Source: Microdochium bolleyi (lineage: Eukaryota; Ascomycota; Sordariomycetes; Xylariales; Microdochiaceae). Taken from it: 64,000 nucleotides of DNA. Shown one piece after another: positions 24,501 through 36,000 of the stretch; position 1 is the first letter of the stretch, and every line of letters begins with the position of its first letter. The position numbers and the translations under genes were made by a program. Under the pieces are notes generated by a model that saw nothing but the letters and a program-made list of their open reading frames with translations, made no database searches and was not told where the DNA came from. The stretch spans positions 1,268,595 to 1,332,594 of the forward strand of contig KQ964250.1 of the NCBI GenBank assembly GCA_001566295.1. Direction: 5' to 3'.

Positions 24501-26665
24501 GCCGATATCTCATCCAGAAAGGAGCAAAGAAGAGCGGCGAGCGTGGCACAACGAACAAGTACACTTTCAAGCTTACTCGTTTTGCCATCGATGTCCTCAG
24601 ATCTGTGCTCAGGAAACACGACAGTCTCCGCACCGCAGCCAACATCACAGGTTTCGTCCCGATCTTCGGTGACGCGATTGTGGCAGGCCATGAGGAGATC
24701 AAGATCGCAACTTTCAAGCTCCTCGTCGTGTTAGTCAAGGTTCCATTCAAGAATGACGACTCCGAGAAGCTCTACAAGGTAGCCGCCAAGGACGCCATCA
24801 GATGCCTGTCATCTTCGACCTCGACCACCACAGACATCGCGCAGACATCGCTAAAGCTCATGTCGACGATTCTTCGTGATCGCCGGGACGTGCCTGTCAA
24901 GGAAGCCGCTGTCGATATGCTGCTGGGTAAGCTTAAGGACGACTTGACGGAGCCACTCTACCGCCACGTCACCTTCAATTTCCTGCGCTCCGTCTTAGAA
25001 CGCAAGATTGAGACCGCCACTGTGTACGACACGTTGGACTACGTTGGCACTATCATGGTCACCAATGACGACAAGGACACCCGCGACTTGGCAAGAGGCG
25101 CGTTCTTCCAGTTCCTTCGAGAGTATCCTCAAAAGAAGAACCGATGGGCGAAGCAGCTCACTTTTGTGGTGGCAAACTTACAATATGATCGCGAGGGCGG
25201 AAGACTGTCCGCAATGGAGATCATTCACCTGCTGCTGATGAAGGCTGCGGACGATTTTGTCCAGGAGGTTGCCACCAGCTGTTTCATCCCGCTCATCATG
25301 GTCCTGGCCAACGACGATAGCGAGAAGTGCCGCCTGGCTGCTGCTGAGTTGATCAAGGAGATCTTCCGGAAGGCTGACAAGGAGCGGACCTCCAAGTTCC
25401 TCGCCTTGGTGCGCAATTGGCTCGAGCAAGAAGACAATTTGCCGGTCCTTCGCCTCGGCTTACAAGGATTCGCTCTCTACTTTGAGGCTCGCGACCCGAC
25501 GCCCAAAGATAAGAAGGATCTCAACCTGCTCTTGGCCAGCATGGTGAAACTCTTGGAGGACTACAAATCGAGCTCCCAGGATGCAGATCTCCTGATAACC
25601 CTACTCCAAACGGCGCCGATGCTCATCGAAAAACATCCCGCGATCACTCTGGCCAACTCCGAGCTGTGGGATCTCATTCCCAAGCCACTCGCGCACTCAG
25701 ATGCAGCTGTCAAGCTCTCCAGTGTTAGACTTCTCAACACATACCTCGCCGACTTTTACCAGAGCAACGACGTTTCTGCTCCCGGTGACACCATCACGGG
25801 CTCGCAGGGGCTGCAGATCACGAAAGAGAAGGTCCAACAGCTTCTTATGCATGCTGTGGGGGTTTTGAATCCCGCTGTCATCTCACGATGGAGGCGAAAG
25901 TCGCTGAAGAAGAGCGGCAGTGCGGCTTTCCCCATGGACGAAGCCAACAGCGCCGATGCCACTGAAGTGGATGAAACACTGGCCACCGAGGTCAGCCGCG
26001 TTATCGTGATGCTTGCCAAGTTCCTCCCCGTGGACGAAACGTCCAATGAGGAGATCGCAGAAGATGACGAGGCAGCCGATGAGCAAGATGAGGACGAGGA
26101 CGATGATGAATGGAACGGTGTCGACGACGAAGACAAGGATAAAGCGGGCACGGGCGCTGAAGTTTCGCTGCAGACATTCATATCCTGGCTCTCCCACATC
26201 CTTATCCAAGAGACCCCGCCCCGGGCTCCCTACCTGGTCCCGAAGGTCGGCGTCGCCGATATCCTTAGTATCCTCCTCGCAACCCTTCCTGCCACCGCGC
26301 TCGCCGACTCATCCACGCTGTTCACCCTGCTCACGCCCCTGCACCATCTGACGGATCCGAACATTCCCGTCCCGCAGTCGGCCGACAGCCTCTTCACAAC
26401 GCGCTACGAGGGTCTGAAGACCAAGGCTGAGGAGACCATGGATGCGCTACAGCGCAGGGTCGGCACCGCCGCTTATACGACGGCGTTGATGCGCGTGACC
26501 GAGCACGCGCGCAAGAGGCGCGAGGCGCGCAGCCGGAAGCGCAAGATCGAGGCCGTCAGCGCGCCGGACCGGTACGGCAAGTGGAAGAAGGGCAGGCTGG
26601 ACCGCAAAGTGCACCGGCGCAAGGAGAGGGGCCAGGAGAATAGGAGCAGGAGGCATGCCTATTAG
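18598..26665 (+). CDS. utp20: U3 snoRNP / small-subunit processome protein Utp20
   Basis: Very large nucleolar HEAT/ARM-repeat scaffold (DRIM family) of the 90S pre-ribosome, required for 18S rRNA processing. Two exons, 18598-19967 and 20020-26665, join across a 52-nt intron (GTCAGT donor, CTAAC branch, GCAG acceptor) to 2671 aa. This is comparable to yeast (about 2490 aa) and human (about 2785 aa) Utp20. The start at 18598 gives an N-terminus (GRIIKPRK, HRWESFTTKISKL, DPLRKIRRHDLD, TSYFRNGLEKW) that fits the family. Alpha-helical repeats fill almost all of the chain. Acidic patches occur near residue 888 and residues 2465-2500. A PKKRKL nuclear localisation motif lies at about residue 1679. 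The C-terminus is strongly Lys/Arg-rich, typical of RNA-binding tails. The frame is intact over 6.6 kb. It is the best-supported gene in the window. Confidence 0.97.
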
Positions 26666-27303
26666 TCTCACCCACCGCATGCGTGGTCTAGTCACGATGC
26701 GTAGGATGCACCACACTAGAAGATATTATTTATGACACCACTGTATATATGTACATACACTTGCAGGCAAAACTGCTGCTATCAGCATTCATCCGAGTTC
26801 TTTGTCAACGATACGCGGGGCTACATCATTTGAAGTGGTCTCAGATAGTTTGTGCTTGTTAATCAATTGCTTCTAAGAAAACCAGAGTGGGGTATATCGC
26901 GTTTGTCTATGATACAGATAATGATGGAATCTTGATGGTGGGGGACTGGTGTGGTGTAGTTGTGCTGCGGAATTCCCGCCTGAATCGTCTGCGAAAGATC
27001 GTGTCTGGCTGATGGGCCAAGTGACCACAAACTCGGATCTCGTCGTGTCTTCGCGTGATACACCAAACATATGACCATGGCTGAGTACAACGTCTCGCAA
27101 ATCGTAAGCGCCTTCGCCAGCAGGCGCTAGACGTCGGCTCCGTGAAGCGTGCATCTGCTTGCACGACAAGGCAGACCACATCCTTGGTAGTAGCTCAATC
27201 TCGAGCTACAGTCGGATGCAGGTCTTTCACGACAAGAACTTGACCCAGCTTTTCGCCTGCCGGACAGCGAGGAGCCCGGAAAGTTCAGCCAACGGTTTCT
27301 TCT
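26666..27303. other. Intergenic between utp20 and zim17 (convergent ends)
   Basis: AT-richer 3' region shared by the two convergent genes, with TATTATTTAT-like runs near 26723. No supported coding frame. Confidence 0.6.
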
Positions 27304-27849
27304 TCAAGGCGTCCCCGGCGCCGAGTCGGCAGCTGCCACCGTCTCGTCGGGCCAGAATTCGACGTCGCCATCCTCGCCCAGTGTGCCACGCTTGACGAGC
27401 TGGCCCTTCTCCCGCATGAGATCCTCGACCGTGAGCTTGCGGTCGCCAAAAATGTTAAGGTGGTCGCTGATGATGTGCCGGTTGCGGCACGACGGGCAGG
27501 TGATGAGCACCGAGCCCTTGTGGTACCCTTGCTTGGACACCACGTGCGTCGAGCGCTCGGTGCAGGGGACGCAGGTGAAAGTGAGCTGGTAGTGCGGCTC
27601 GACGAGCTTGCGCGCCTTGACCGTCGAGCCACTCTCATCTTCCCCTTGTTGTTCTTGGTTGGTCTTTTGAGATGTTCGCGGGGAGCGGGTAGGGGGCTTT
27701 GGTATGCTGTGTGCAAGGCGGACGGGTGCTGCTGCTTGGAGGTGTCGAGACCACACGGTTTGTGGCAGTGACAGGGGCCTGGCGAAGGATGTTGAGGCGG
27801 TTCGAGATGCCCCGCGGAGGAGGGCTGCGGCAGATCTTGAGGCTGACAT
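27304..27849 (-). CDS. zim17: Mitochondrial DNL-type zinc-finger protein Zim17/Tim15
   Basis: Hsp70-escort protein of the mitochondrial matrix that keeps Ssc1/mtHsp70 soluble during import and Fe-S assembly. Intronless, 181 aa. Residues 1 to about 45 are Arg/Ser/Ala-rich with almost no acidic residues, as expected of a cleavable presequence. The DNL zinc finger lies at about residues 86-140. Cysteine pairs are Cys93/Cys96 (FTCVPC) and Cys118/Cys121 (TCPSC), with the family segments SKQGYHKG and SDHLNIF; SDHL stands where the family has the (A)DNL/ADHL element. The C-terminal tail after residue 150 is acidic. Start chosen as the first ATG giving a complete presequence. It diverges from the cullin-3 gene with 873 bp between starts. 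Confidence 0.95.
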   Translation of the reverse strand: MSASRSAAALLRGASRTASTSFARPLSLPQTVWSRHLQAAAPVRLAHSIPKPPTRSPRTSQKTNQEQQGEDESGSTVKARKLVEPHYQLTFTCVPCTERSTHVVSKQGYHKGSVLITCPSCRNRHIISDHLNIFGDRKLTVEDLMREKGQLVKRGTLGEDGDVEFWPDETVAAADSAPGTP

Positions 27850-28722
27850 GCTTGTACTGATGTCGAGGTGTTAGCTTGACCTTTGCTGCTTCGTGAAAGT
27901 CTAGAGACAAATATCTGTGTTCTGTCTGCACAGTTGAAGTGGTCGTTTTGTGAGCGTCGCACGCTGTAGCGGTTCTGGTGTCGGCGGCTTTTGACGAGAC
28001 AAGTGGGAGCTAGCACGCCGTTGTGGATATGCGATCGAGTCCAACAACATATGACGAAACAGCTCGGAGTTGATTTTTGCGATAAGGCCGGCGATAAGGG
28101 AGGCCCCCTGCCTCGGCCACTATGGGGTACCTGAGACCCGCCTTTCTTTGCCTCACCGCCCGGCAGAATGCCGCGGCTGCTCCAGCTTTGTGAATGCTCC
28201 GTCCGATTTGCCCCTCGTCGTGAATGGCGATGGGACTGGAGTCCGCCGCGAGCTTCAAGGTTGCGAAAGCCAACATCGCCGCAAACTGCTCCAGAATCAG
28301 ACAGCAGGAAGCTGTGGGAAGCATTAGCGTCCAACAAGCCTACCCGGGCCACTGCAGATCTGTCCAGGCCAGGACGCTTGGACTGTTCGATCTCTCCCGA
28401 CAGCCCTCTCTCACCTGGGCATTCTTCAATCCTTCGCCAACAGCACTCGGATTTGCTCCACGTCTCCGCCGTCCGCCACCATAGCCAGTTTCGCAAACCA
28501 CCACGAAAACGACCTATCTCTCTCGCTGCCAGCCTCGCATTTAGACTTGTGTCTCCAAGCATGTTTTCGTCTCATGAAATATTAACGGGCTGACTAGAAA
28601 TATTGTAACCACTGTAAGCCCTCTACACACGCCCTCCTCAGCACTCACCATGCTGTCAGCTTCAGCCCATCGCGACCTTCAGCCATTCTTTTTACTGACT
28701 GCCTGTGTGAAGCTTCGACAAG
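27850..28722. promoter_or_regulatory. Divergent promoter region of zim17 and cul3
   Basis: 873 bp between oppositely oriented start codons, without any supported coding frame. It must hold both upstream control regions. No recognisable factor site or TATA box is clear. Confidence 0.5.
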
Positions 28723-31405
28723 ATGATTTCCGGTCGTGGCGGCTCCTCGGGCCGCGGCCGCATCCGCCCGCCTCGCAGGGTAAGTCTGGCATCCGCTAAA
28801 TCGACATCCTACGATCCGATATGCAGACCGCGCCGGCGATTTCAGACAGCTTGCTAACCACAATGCGACCTGCAGCCCATGATGCCGCACACCAATACCA
28901 GCGACTTTGAGCAGTGCTGGGAGAAGCTCGAGGGCGCACTGCAAGACATCCATAACAGGAACGCCGGCAACCTGTCCTTCGAACAGCTTTATCGCTACTC
29001 ATACAAGATTGTGCTCCAGAAATCAGGCGGCCAGTTGTACGACCGAGTTAAAGAATTTGAGGAGAACTGGTTTGCTCGCAAAATCATGCCGCAGATTCTG
29101 AAGCTCGTCTCGAAGAACCTCGTCAGCGTTACTCTGGACGAAGTGCCCGGATCGAGCGTAGTCGAGCGTCGTGATATCGGCGACAAGTTCCTCAGGGGCA
29201 TCAAAGAGTCATGGGAGAACCACAATGTGTCCATGAACATGATTGCCGACATCCTCATGTACCTCGACCGCGGCTACACGCATAACATCAGCCGACCCAG
29301 CATCTACTCCAGCACGATCGGTCTCTACCGCGATCACATCCTGCGATCATCTCTCCGGGAGAGCGGTTCCGACTGCCTCCTGTTTGATCTCCTGAATGCG
29401 ACCATTATAGACCACATCAACATGGAAAGGGGAGGCGATGTCATTGACAAGACCCTTTTGCATAGCTGCGTCTCCATGCTCGAGGATCTTTTCGAGACGG
29501 ACGAGGAAAACGAGGAGCAACGGTTGTACCTTACGACATTTGAGCCCGTATTCATCCAAAACACTCGAGAGTTTTATAGGCGCGAGTGCGAAAAGCTCAT
29601 CCGAGAGGCGGACGCTGCTGCCTGGCTTCGATATACTCGGAGACGTATCTCGGAAGAAGCGGATCGTTGCAAGACGACGATTTCAACCATGACTCAGGGC
29701 AAAGTATCGAAGGTTATCGACGACGAGCTTATCTCAAAACATCTTCGCGAGTTCATGAATCTGGATGGAAGTGGAATCCGCGCTATGATCGACAATGACA
29801 GGCTAGAAGACTTGTCCATCCTTTATGAGCTCGTGGCCCGCATCGATAACACCAAGGAGCCACTACGCAACGCTCTCGCAGCTCGAGTCATCGCTCTCGG
29901 CATGGAGATAGAGCAGGTCCTCAGGAGCACCGACTTCTCGGGTGCTCAGCAAGGCACAGACTCAACAGAACCCGCCGACGGCTCGACCGAGAAGCCCAAG
30001 GCTAAGCCGCTGAATGCGGCTGCTCAACAGACCGCGGCAGCCATCAAATGGGTAGACGATGTGCTGACGCTCAAGGACAAGTTTGACCGTCTCTGGACGG
30101 AATGCTTCCAGGAGGACAATTTGGTCCAGACCTCGCTCACGAATAGCTTCTCTGACTTCATCAACGCGTTCGGCCGCAGCTCAGAGTATGTTTCGCTCTT
30201 TATCGACGACAACCTCAAGCGAGGCATCAAAAGCAAGACCGAAGCCGAGGTGGACGTGGTTCTGGACAAAGCCATTACCTTAATCCGCTATCTCCGCGAG
30301 AAAGACAAGTTTGAGCAATATTACCAGAAGCACCTGGCCCGGCGACTGCTTCATGGCAAGTCGGAAAGCGCCGACGTCGAGCGGGAGATGATCTCCCGCA
30401 TGAAGCGCGAGCTCGGCAACAACTTCACGCAAAAGTTTGACGGCATGTTCAAAGACATGCAGACGTCCCAAGAGGAAACCGAGAAATATCGCAAACACGT
30501 CCGTGGTCTTGGCGCGAACGACGATAGGCAGATTGAGCTCAACATCAGTGTCCTGGCCGGCAACCACTGGCCGAAGGAGGTCATGGGCCGCCAGTCTGGC
30601 TTGGCAGACGGTTCCAAGATCAACGCGAACTACCCCCGGGAGATCGAGCGCCTGAAGGCCAGCTTCTTCGAGTTCTACTCCAAAGAACGCAGTGGCCGTG
30701 TCTTGACCTGGGTCGGGACCGCCGGTACCGCCGACATCAAGTGCGTCTTCCCGAAGATTGCCGGCAAGACATCTGGTCCTCTGAGCAAAGAACGGCGTTA
30801 CGAGCTCAACGTGTCCACGTACGGCATGATAGTGCTCATGCAGTTCAACGACCTGGCAGACGACGCCTGGCTCTCGTTTGAAGAGATTCAAGCACAGACA
30901 AACATCCCCCAGCCAGATCTCATCAACGTGCTGACCTCGCTGTCTGCCCTCAAGACCTATCGCGTTCTGATGAAGGAGTCTGCCACCAAGCATGCAGCGA
31001 AGCCAGGCGATCGTTTCGCCTTCAACCGCGAGTTCGTCAGCAAGACGATCAAGCTCAAGGTGCCTGCTGTGAACGCGGCGAACAGAGTCGAGTCGGATGA
31101 GGAGCGCAAGGAGACGGAGGAGAAGAACCTCGCCACAAGGATGTACATTGTCGATGCTGCCATCGTCCGCATCATGAAGTACGTATTTCGCACTGCGACT
31201 GTATGATTCTGGAGACTGACTTGTACTCCTTCCCAGGCAACGCAAGGAGCTCGGCCACAGCCAGCTCATCACAGAAGTGATCCAGGTTCTCACGAACCAG
31301 TTCCAGCCAGACGTTCCCATGATCAAGAGGCGCATCGAGGAGCTAATTTCGCGAGACTACCTCGAGCGCCTTGACGACACGTCTGCATACAGATACGTGG
31401 CGTAG
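28723..31405 (+). CDS. cul3: Cullin-3 (BTB-type CRL3 ubiquitin ligase scaffold)
   Basis: Scaffold of CRL3 ubiquitin ligases that bridges BTB adaptors at its N-terminus and Rbx1 at its C-terminus. Three exons, 28723-28779, 28876-31178 and 31237-31405, give 842 aa in frame. The short first exon encodes an Arg/Gly-rich leader (MISGRGGSSGRGRIRPPRR). Cullin repeats follow, starting at SDFEQCWEKLEGAL. The cullin-homology domain contains YLREKDKFEQYYQKHLARRLL. The C-terminal winged-helix Nedd8 domain contains AIVRIMKQRKELGHSQLI and ends SAYRYVA. The likely NEDD8-acceptor lysine is Lys787 (VRIMK), whose codon AAG is split AA/G by the last intron. Assignment to Cul3 rather than Cul1 or Cul4 rests on the N-terminal Arg/Gly leader and overall similarity and is strong but made by eye. 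Confidence 0.95.
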
Positions 31406-32165
31406 ATGGGCACCCATGATAGAAGGGGAGCTGCCATTGTGCTCTTCGACGACGATATGATTTGATTGTGAGACTTTATGATTACGGGCAGGGCATGGCG
31501 CTGGCGCAATGGCGAATTGGTAGCATATGATGCATTTGGCGCAGACTGCCTAGAACATTGAAGCATGCTACATAGAGAGCAAAGAGATCTGTTTTTGACA
31601 TATCTGACGAGGTCGTGCGCGGAACGGCATGCGGGACTGGTGGTGGCGTCTGCACAGTTCCAAGCGAGTGAACAATGGGCTCGGCGTCGCCGATTCTTGT
31701 TGTTGGGGTGGTGTGAAATGCCTCAGCACTGATGTGAGTGTGAGGCATATTGCATCTCGACGGCATCGTGTCCTGACAACGGAACGATCCGGCTTGGGAG
31801 CAGTAAGTAGCGCGTGATTCAGCCTTGTGCGCAGTAACCATGTACTCGGGTCAGCTTCGCCCCGGCCTGGGTTGCTTGTCGGGAATACGACGAATACGTT
31901 GCGAGCCGGTGGGACCCCGCTGCGGCAGATCGCTTGAGCGGGAAGCCAATCACGGCCTGAGCTGGTCCCGGACAGGAAATCCTTGACAAGGGCTTGGTCC
32001 CACTTATCTCGAGAGCTGAAATATTGTGGAATGGAAGCTTGCGGGATGACGACGCATCTTCACTGGTTTGGGAGGAGGGGAGGCTCGCTTGGCTTGGGCT
32101 GCGATATGTGCCGTTCTTGAAGGAAGTCTTGGGGTTTGTGACTTGTGGGAGAGAGCTGGGAAGGA

Positions 32166-32172
32166 GTATAAG
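32166..32172 (+). promoter_or_regulatory. TATA-like element of the YbjQ gene
   Basis: GTATAAG lies about 215 bases before the start codon and is followed by a CT/CA-rich leader, a spacing compatible with a fungal core promoter and an untranslated leader of about 150-180 nt. Confidence 0.4.
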
Positions 32173-32362
32173 AACTCGTGCCCATCCTCTTCACTACCTT
32201 ACGTACTCAACAACTCCGGCTTTACATCACACACAAATATCGCTCTCTGATCTGCGCTTGTTGAAAGCCACCACCCACTCTCTAGAGACGTCTCAAGGAC
32301 AACGACAAGTCTCCAGTGAACATTAATCACCGACGCCCTTATTACCATTCTCTCACAAGACA

Positions 32363-32385
32363 ACACACACACACACACACACACA
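32363..32385 (+). repeat. CA dinucleotide repeat abutting a start codon
   Basis: Eleven AC units end two bases before the ATG at 32388. The repeat lies inside the 5' leader of the YbjQ-type gene and places CACATC before the start codon. Confidence 0.85.
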
Positions 32386-32387
32386 TC

Positions 32388-33057
32388 ATGACCGGCCCAT
32401 CCTCGGACAAGCACCACGCCAGCCCGGCCGCGATCCCGCCCGAGCTGTCGGACCTGCACTGCTACACCGAGACGGACGGGGTCATCACGACGACCATGTT
32501 CGACCTGCCGGGCTACCGGGTCGTCAAGGTCCTGGGCACTGTGTACGGGCTCACCGTGCGCTCGCGCAACTGGGCCGCGGGCCTGGGGATGGTCTTGAAG
32601 AGTGTCGTCGGCGGGGAGCTGCGGTGGTATACGAATCTTGTAGGTCTCCCTCTCTCTCTTTCCTCACCCGCGGCACACTTTCTTTCCGTTGTTTGGTCAG
32701 TGCCTGAGCTGCTTTTTTCTCTCTCATGTTTGCCCATGTATTAGCACATTGGCACGGAGGAATGGGGGAATGGGGTTGGGGAATATCACAGAGGGAGGCA
32801 TTCGCCCTTCCAGATTTATTTAATTCCTGACCGGCTGACTGAGAAACACAAAACAGCTCTACTCGGCCCGCAACGACGCCATCAGCCGCGTCGTCGACGA
32901 GACGAAAGCCCGCGGCGGCAACGCTGTGATATGCCTGCGCTTCGAGTCCGGGGACATGGGCGGGTTCGCGCAGTCGTGCGCGTACGGCACCGCCGCGGTC
33001 GTGGAGAAGATCGACGACGCGGTGCAGACGCCGACGCAGCTCGCTGGTGGTGCGTAG
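32388..33057 (+). CDS. YbjQ/UPF0145 (DUF74) heavy-metal-binding-like protein
   Basis: Small protein of the YbjQ (UPF0145, DUF74) family, widespread in bacteria and present in fungi; its biochemical role is not established. Two exons, 32388-32639 and 32857-33057, are separated by a 217-nt intron (GTAGGT donor, AAACAG acceptor) and give 150 aa. After an N-terminal extension of about 35 residues, the fold starts at MFDLPGYRVVKVLGTVYGLTVRSR, matched here to the family strand pattern ending in GxVxG. The second exon supplies the helix ARNDAISRVVDETKARGGNAV and the strand VICLRFES, then AQSCAYGTAAVVE, as in the family. In bacteria the protein forms a pentamer; that is known for the family and not visible here. 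Start chosen as the first ATG after the CA repeat. Confidence 0.88.
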
Positions 33058-36000
33058 CGCAGGGCAATTAGGCTCCCAGGGGTTGCAGGGAGGCCGGGGT
33101 GGGGTTGTTGAGTGGTTCGGGGAGACTGGGTCTCTTAGACCATTATACACCACGATTCGATGAGTATTGCGGATTTTTTTCGAATGGGTCTTTTTGGACA
33201 TGAGACAATGTGCAGAGTGACGAGGGCCGCCGGCTGGCATTTACATGCTGTATCTCAAGGGACTTCGATCTTCTTTTCCTTTCACCCAAGCCGTTGGGAA
33301 CCTCAGCATCAGAGTACTGTAGTAGTCGACGAGTCTTTTCTACTTCTTTTTTTTTCCTTTTCTTTTCTGAGCGAGGCCATAGATCTATTTTACCTAGTGA
33401 TACCAATATACCGACTAGCCAACATTATAGAAGAAGAGTTAGACTCCTTGGGGTGTGTTTACATGCTGTAGGTTCAGAGGATGGCTGGTAGAGTTGGCAG
33501 AAAGAGCACATCCATCCATCCGATGCTGGGAGATCATGATACTGTTCTCGAGCAAGAACCTCTGAGTAGACAAGCTATCAAGACACTGGGGAACGAGTCT
33601 CTGGCGTCGGATGCCATGCACTCTTGTCCATCGCAGGGGCTGCGCAGGGTGTGTGTTTGTGGATTTCAAAACCTCGCCAGTCGACTTTCGTGAATACGGG
33701 TGTAGGAGGCTCTCCTGCTCTTCACCATTTCTCTTGGTCTCCTAATCGCCGCTCGATACTCTCACAGCTATTATCGCTGCTACAAGATGAACCCCGCATG
33801 CAACAGGCGGTGTGTTGAGATCGGCTTCGGGTTCAGGGGTGGCAAACCCGATGAACCAAGCATGTTGGGTTTCTGCTAGCGGACAATTACCCCCCGGATG
33901 GGCCATAGTGGGCATGTCGTGCTTCGGGCGGTGGAATCCAGATCAGCCAGCGGCCAAGTCCATACTGCCTGCGACGCTCTCTCGCTTCGTAGGTCCCGTT
34001 TCTCGTCGTTGAAAGACTGATATGCAACAGCCCATGCATGTACAGCACGTCCTTAACTGGAGAGAAGAGGTCATGTTCTGAGGTTTCCAGCTTCTCACTG
34101 CCCACACGAGCTGGCCCAGACGTCAGAAAGTCGGGAACTGGCCGAGAACAGCCTTATTCAGGCTGTGCAGTTTTGGCTGCACCCGCTCTGGACTATCGCC
34201 TGGCTGCAGGGACGCGAGAAGATTCGAGAACATCATGGATAGAAACCTTCGATGCAATCCAAATTCAACAAAACGTAGAGCTTGGAGTATTCCCGAGGAG
34301 CCACCGGTCGAGAGTTCTAGAAGTTGAGATGCACAGAGTCGTGGATGCCTGAAGGTACAGCTGTGGTAAAGCACCTGTCTACTGCAGGATCGAGTCGTTG
34401 GCAATCATCTGCTAGGGAGGCTGTGCCGGACTCCGCTGCCTTGCATAAATCAAGCCTCTCGGTAGTTCGACACCAGCAAAAGCCTCCTGTTCGTCGACTG
34501 GCCATTTCTCAAAACCAGTCCACCCAGCTACTTAAGGTTTTCGCTATCTCTACTGACAACGTTGAGAAATGGGGGCTGGGCGGCACAGCCAACAGGGGTT
34601 CCCCAGAATCCATGTCGAGGAACAACGTGTACCACCAGCTTTGTAACGGGAAATGCCGCCGCTGCGTCCATTTTCCACCAGGCATTCAATGCCAATTAAA
34701 ACGCATGCTCGTCCACCACAGGACTCGTCGCCCTAACGAGGTTACAGTGCGGTCGCGAAGCGAAGCCAGTTGCAGCCATCGCTTAAAAATGGGCTGCCAC
34801 CCATAAATTGTGGCGCTTGCATGAAACCACAGATTGGACACTTGCGTTATGAATGCGCGGGAGCACTGTCGCATCAAGGCGTGTACCAGCACGTTTGCGT
34901 TCTGTGGAGGTCCCAAAACCTCGCAAATAGCAAGCTCTTGCGCTGTTTGCACTTCTCAAGAGCGCAATGTTTGGAAGGCGATGAAAGCTTGTCAAACAGA
35001 ATACCACCTCTGCCGAGAGTCAAAGCCAGGGCCAGCACGCAAGCTCCGGGGTCCCACATCGAGCCAAGACTCCGAATGCTTGGAGGATTCTTGCCTGGCC
35101 TCGCAGAACCGGGGGCCCGGGCACAGGGGTTTGTTAGCAAGCGAAAGCCGAGGGCAGGATGCGGGTGCCCATGGGTCCTTCCGGTAGATCCTGCCTGATT
35201 TCTCTTGGCAAGAAGAATTTGATGGTCCTTGGTGTAGTCCCAACACTGATGCCAGCATGAGGCGGCTTGACGGGGTTTGCGAAAGGAATAAGTCAGGCTC
35301 GGTGTGCATCGCATTGAATCTGACCGTGCGCGGCTATATTGCGAGTCTAGAGCTGGCACGCACCCACCTGGAGGGGCAAGCTATTGTGTTAGAGTCGGCT
35401 GTGGATGGGTCGAGGTTGACGCGGCTCGAGCGACCACGGTGCTCAGGAAGCATGAACAACCCTCGGTACCGGGGGCGGGGGAGGTGTTGGTTGACGACCA
35501 GCTGCCTTGGCTCTCTGAAGCGGGAGCCCAGGCGCTGCTGTAAAGTCACGCCAGGTTCATCGGCAGGTGTCGCGCGCTGGCTGATAATTAGGTGTCAAGT
35601 CGAGCACTACAACGAGGTCAAGTTGCTGAAAGTTGACACTGAGCGGAGCTGTGGCTGAGTCAGTTGGCGGAGTTGAGCGCATCGAGGTGGGCTGTTTGCT
35701 GCAAGCTGCATGCCACATGATGATCCTGGGCCAAGGCCTGGGGACCTGCACTTGCCCTGTCCTCTGTCCACGGCCTGCCTGTCTTGACTCTTGACAACTG
35801 CCCCTCCCCTGGCGCAGGCAGCCGACCCTGTTGCTGTAGTTATCAGCTGAGTTGCGACCCTGCGCTTACGTGGCCGGCCAGGTGCCTTTTCTTGACAGCC
35901 GCATTGCCAGGTGAGCGAGCGAGCGTCTGTTTCGGTGCTTGCTGCGGGACCCCAGGTCGTGATCGCGGAACAGGGCGGTGGGAGGGAGAGCAAGGAGGGA

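Larger units (their letters stand above)
31406..32387. other. Intergenic, cul3 3' side and upstream of YbjQ gene
   Basis: No supported coding frame. The right half is promoter-like: a TATAAG element at 32167 is followed by a CA-rich leader (ACATCACACACAAAT) and the CA repeat just before the YbjQ start codon. Confidence 0.55.
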
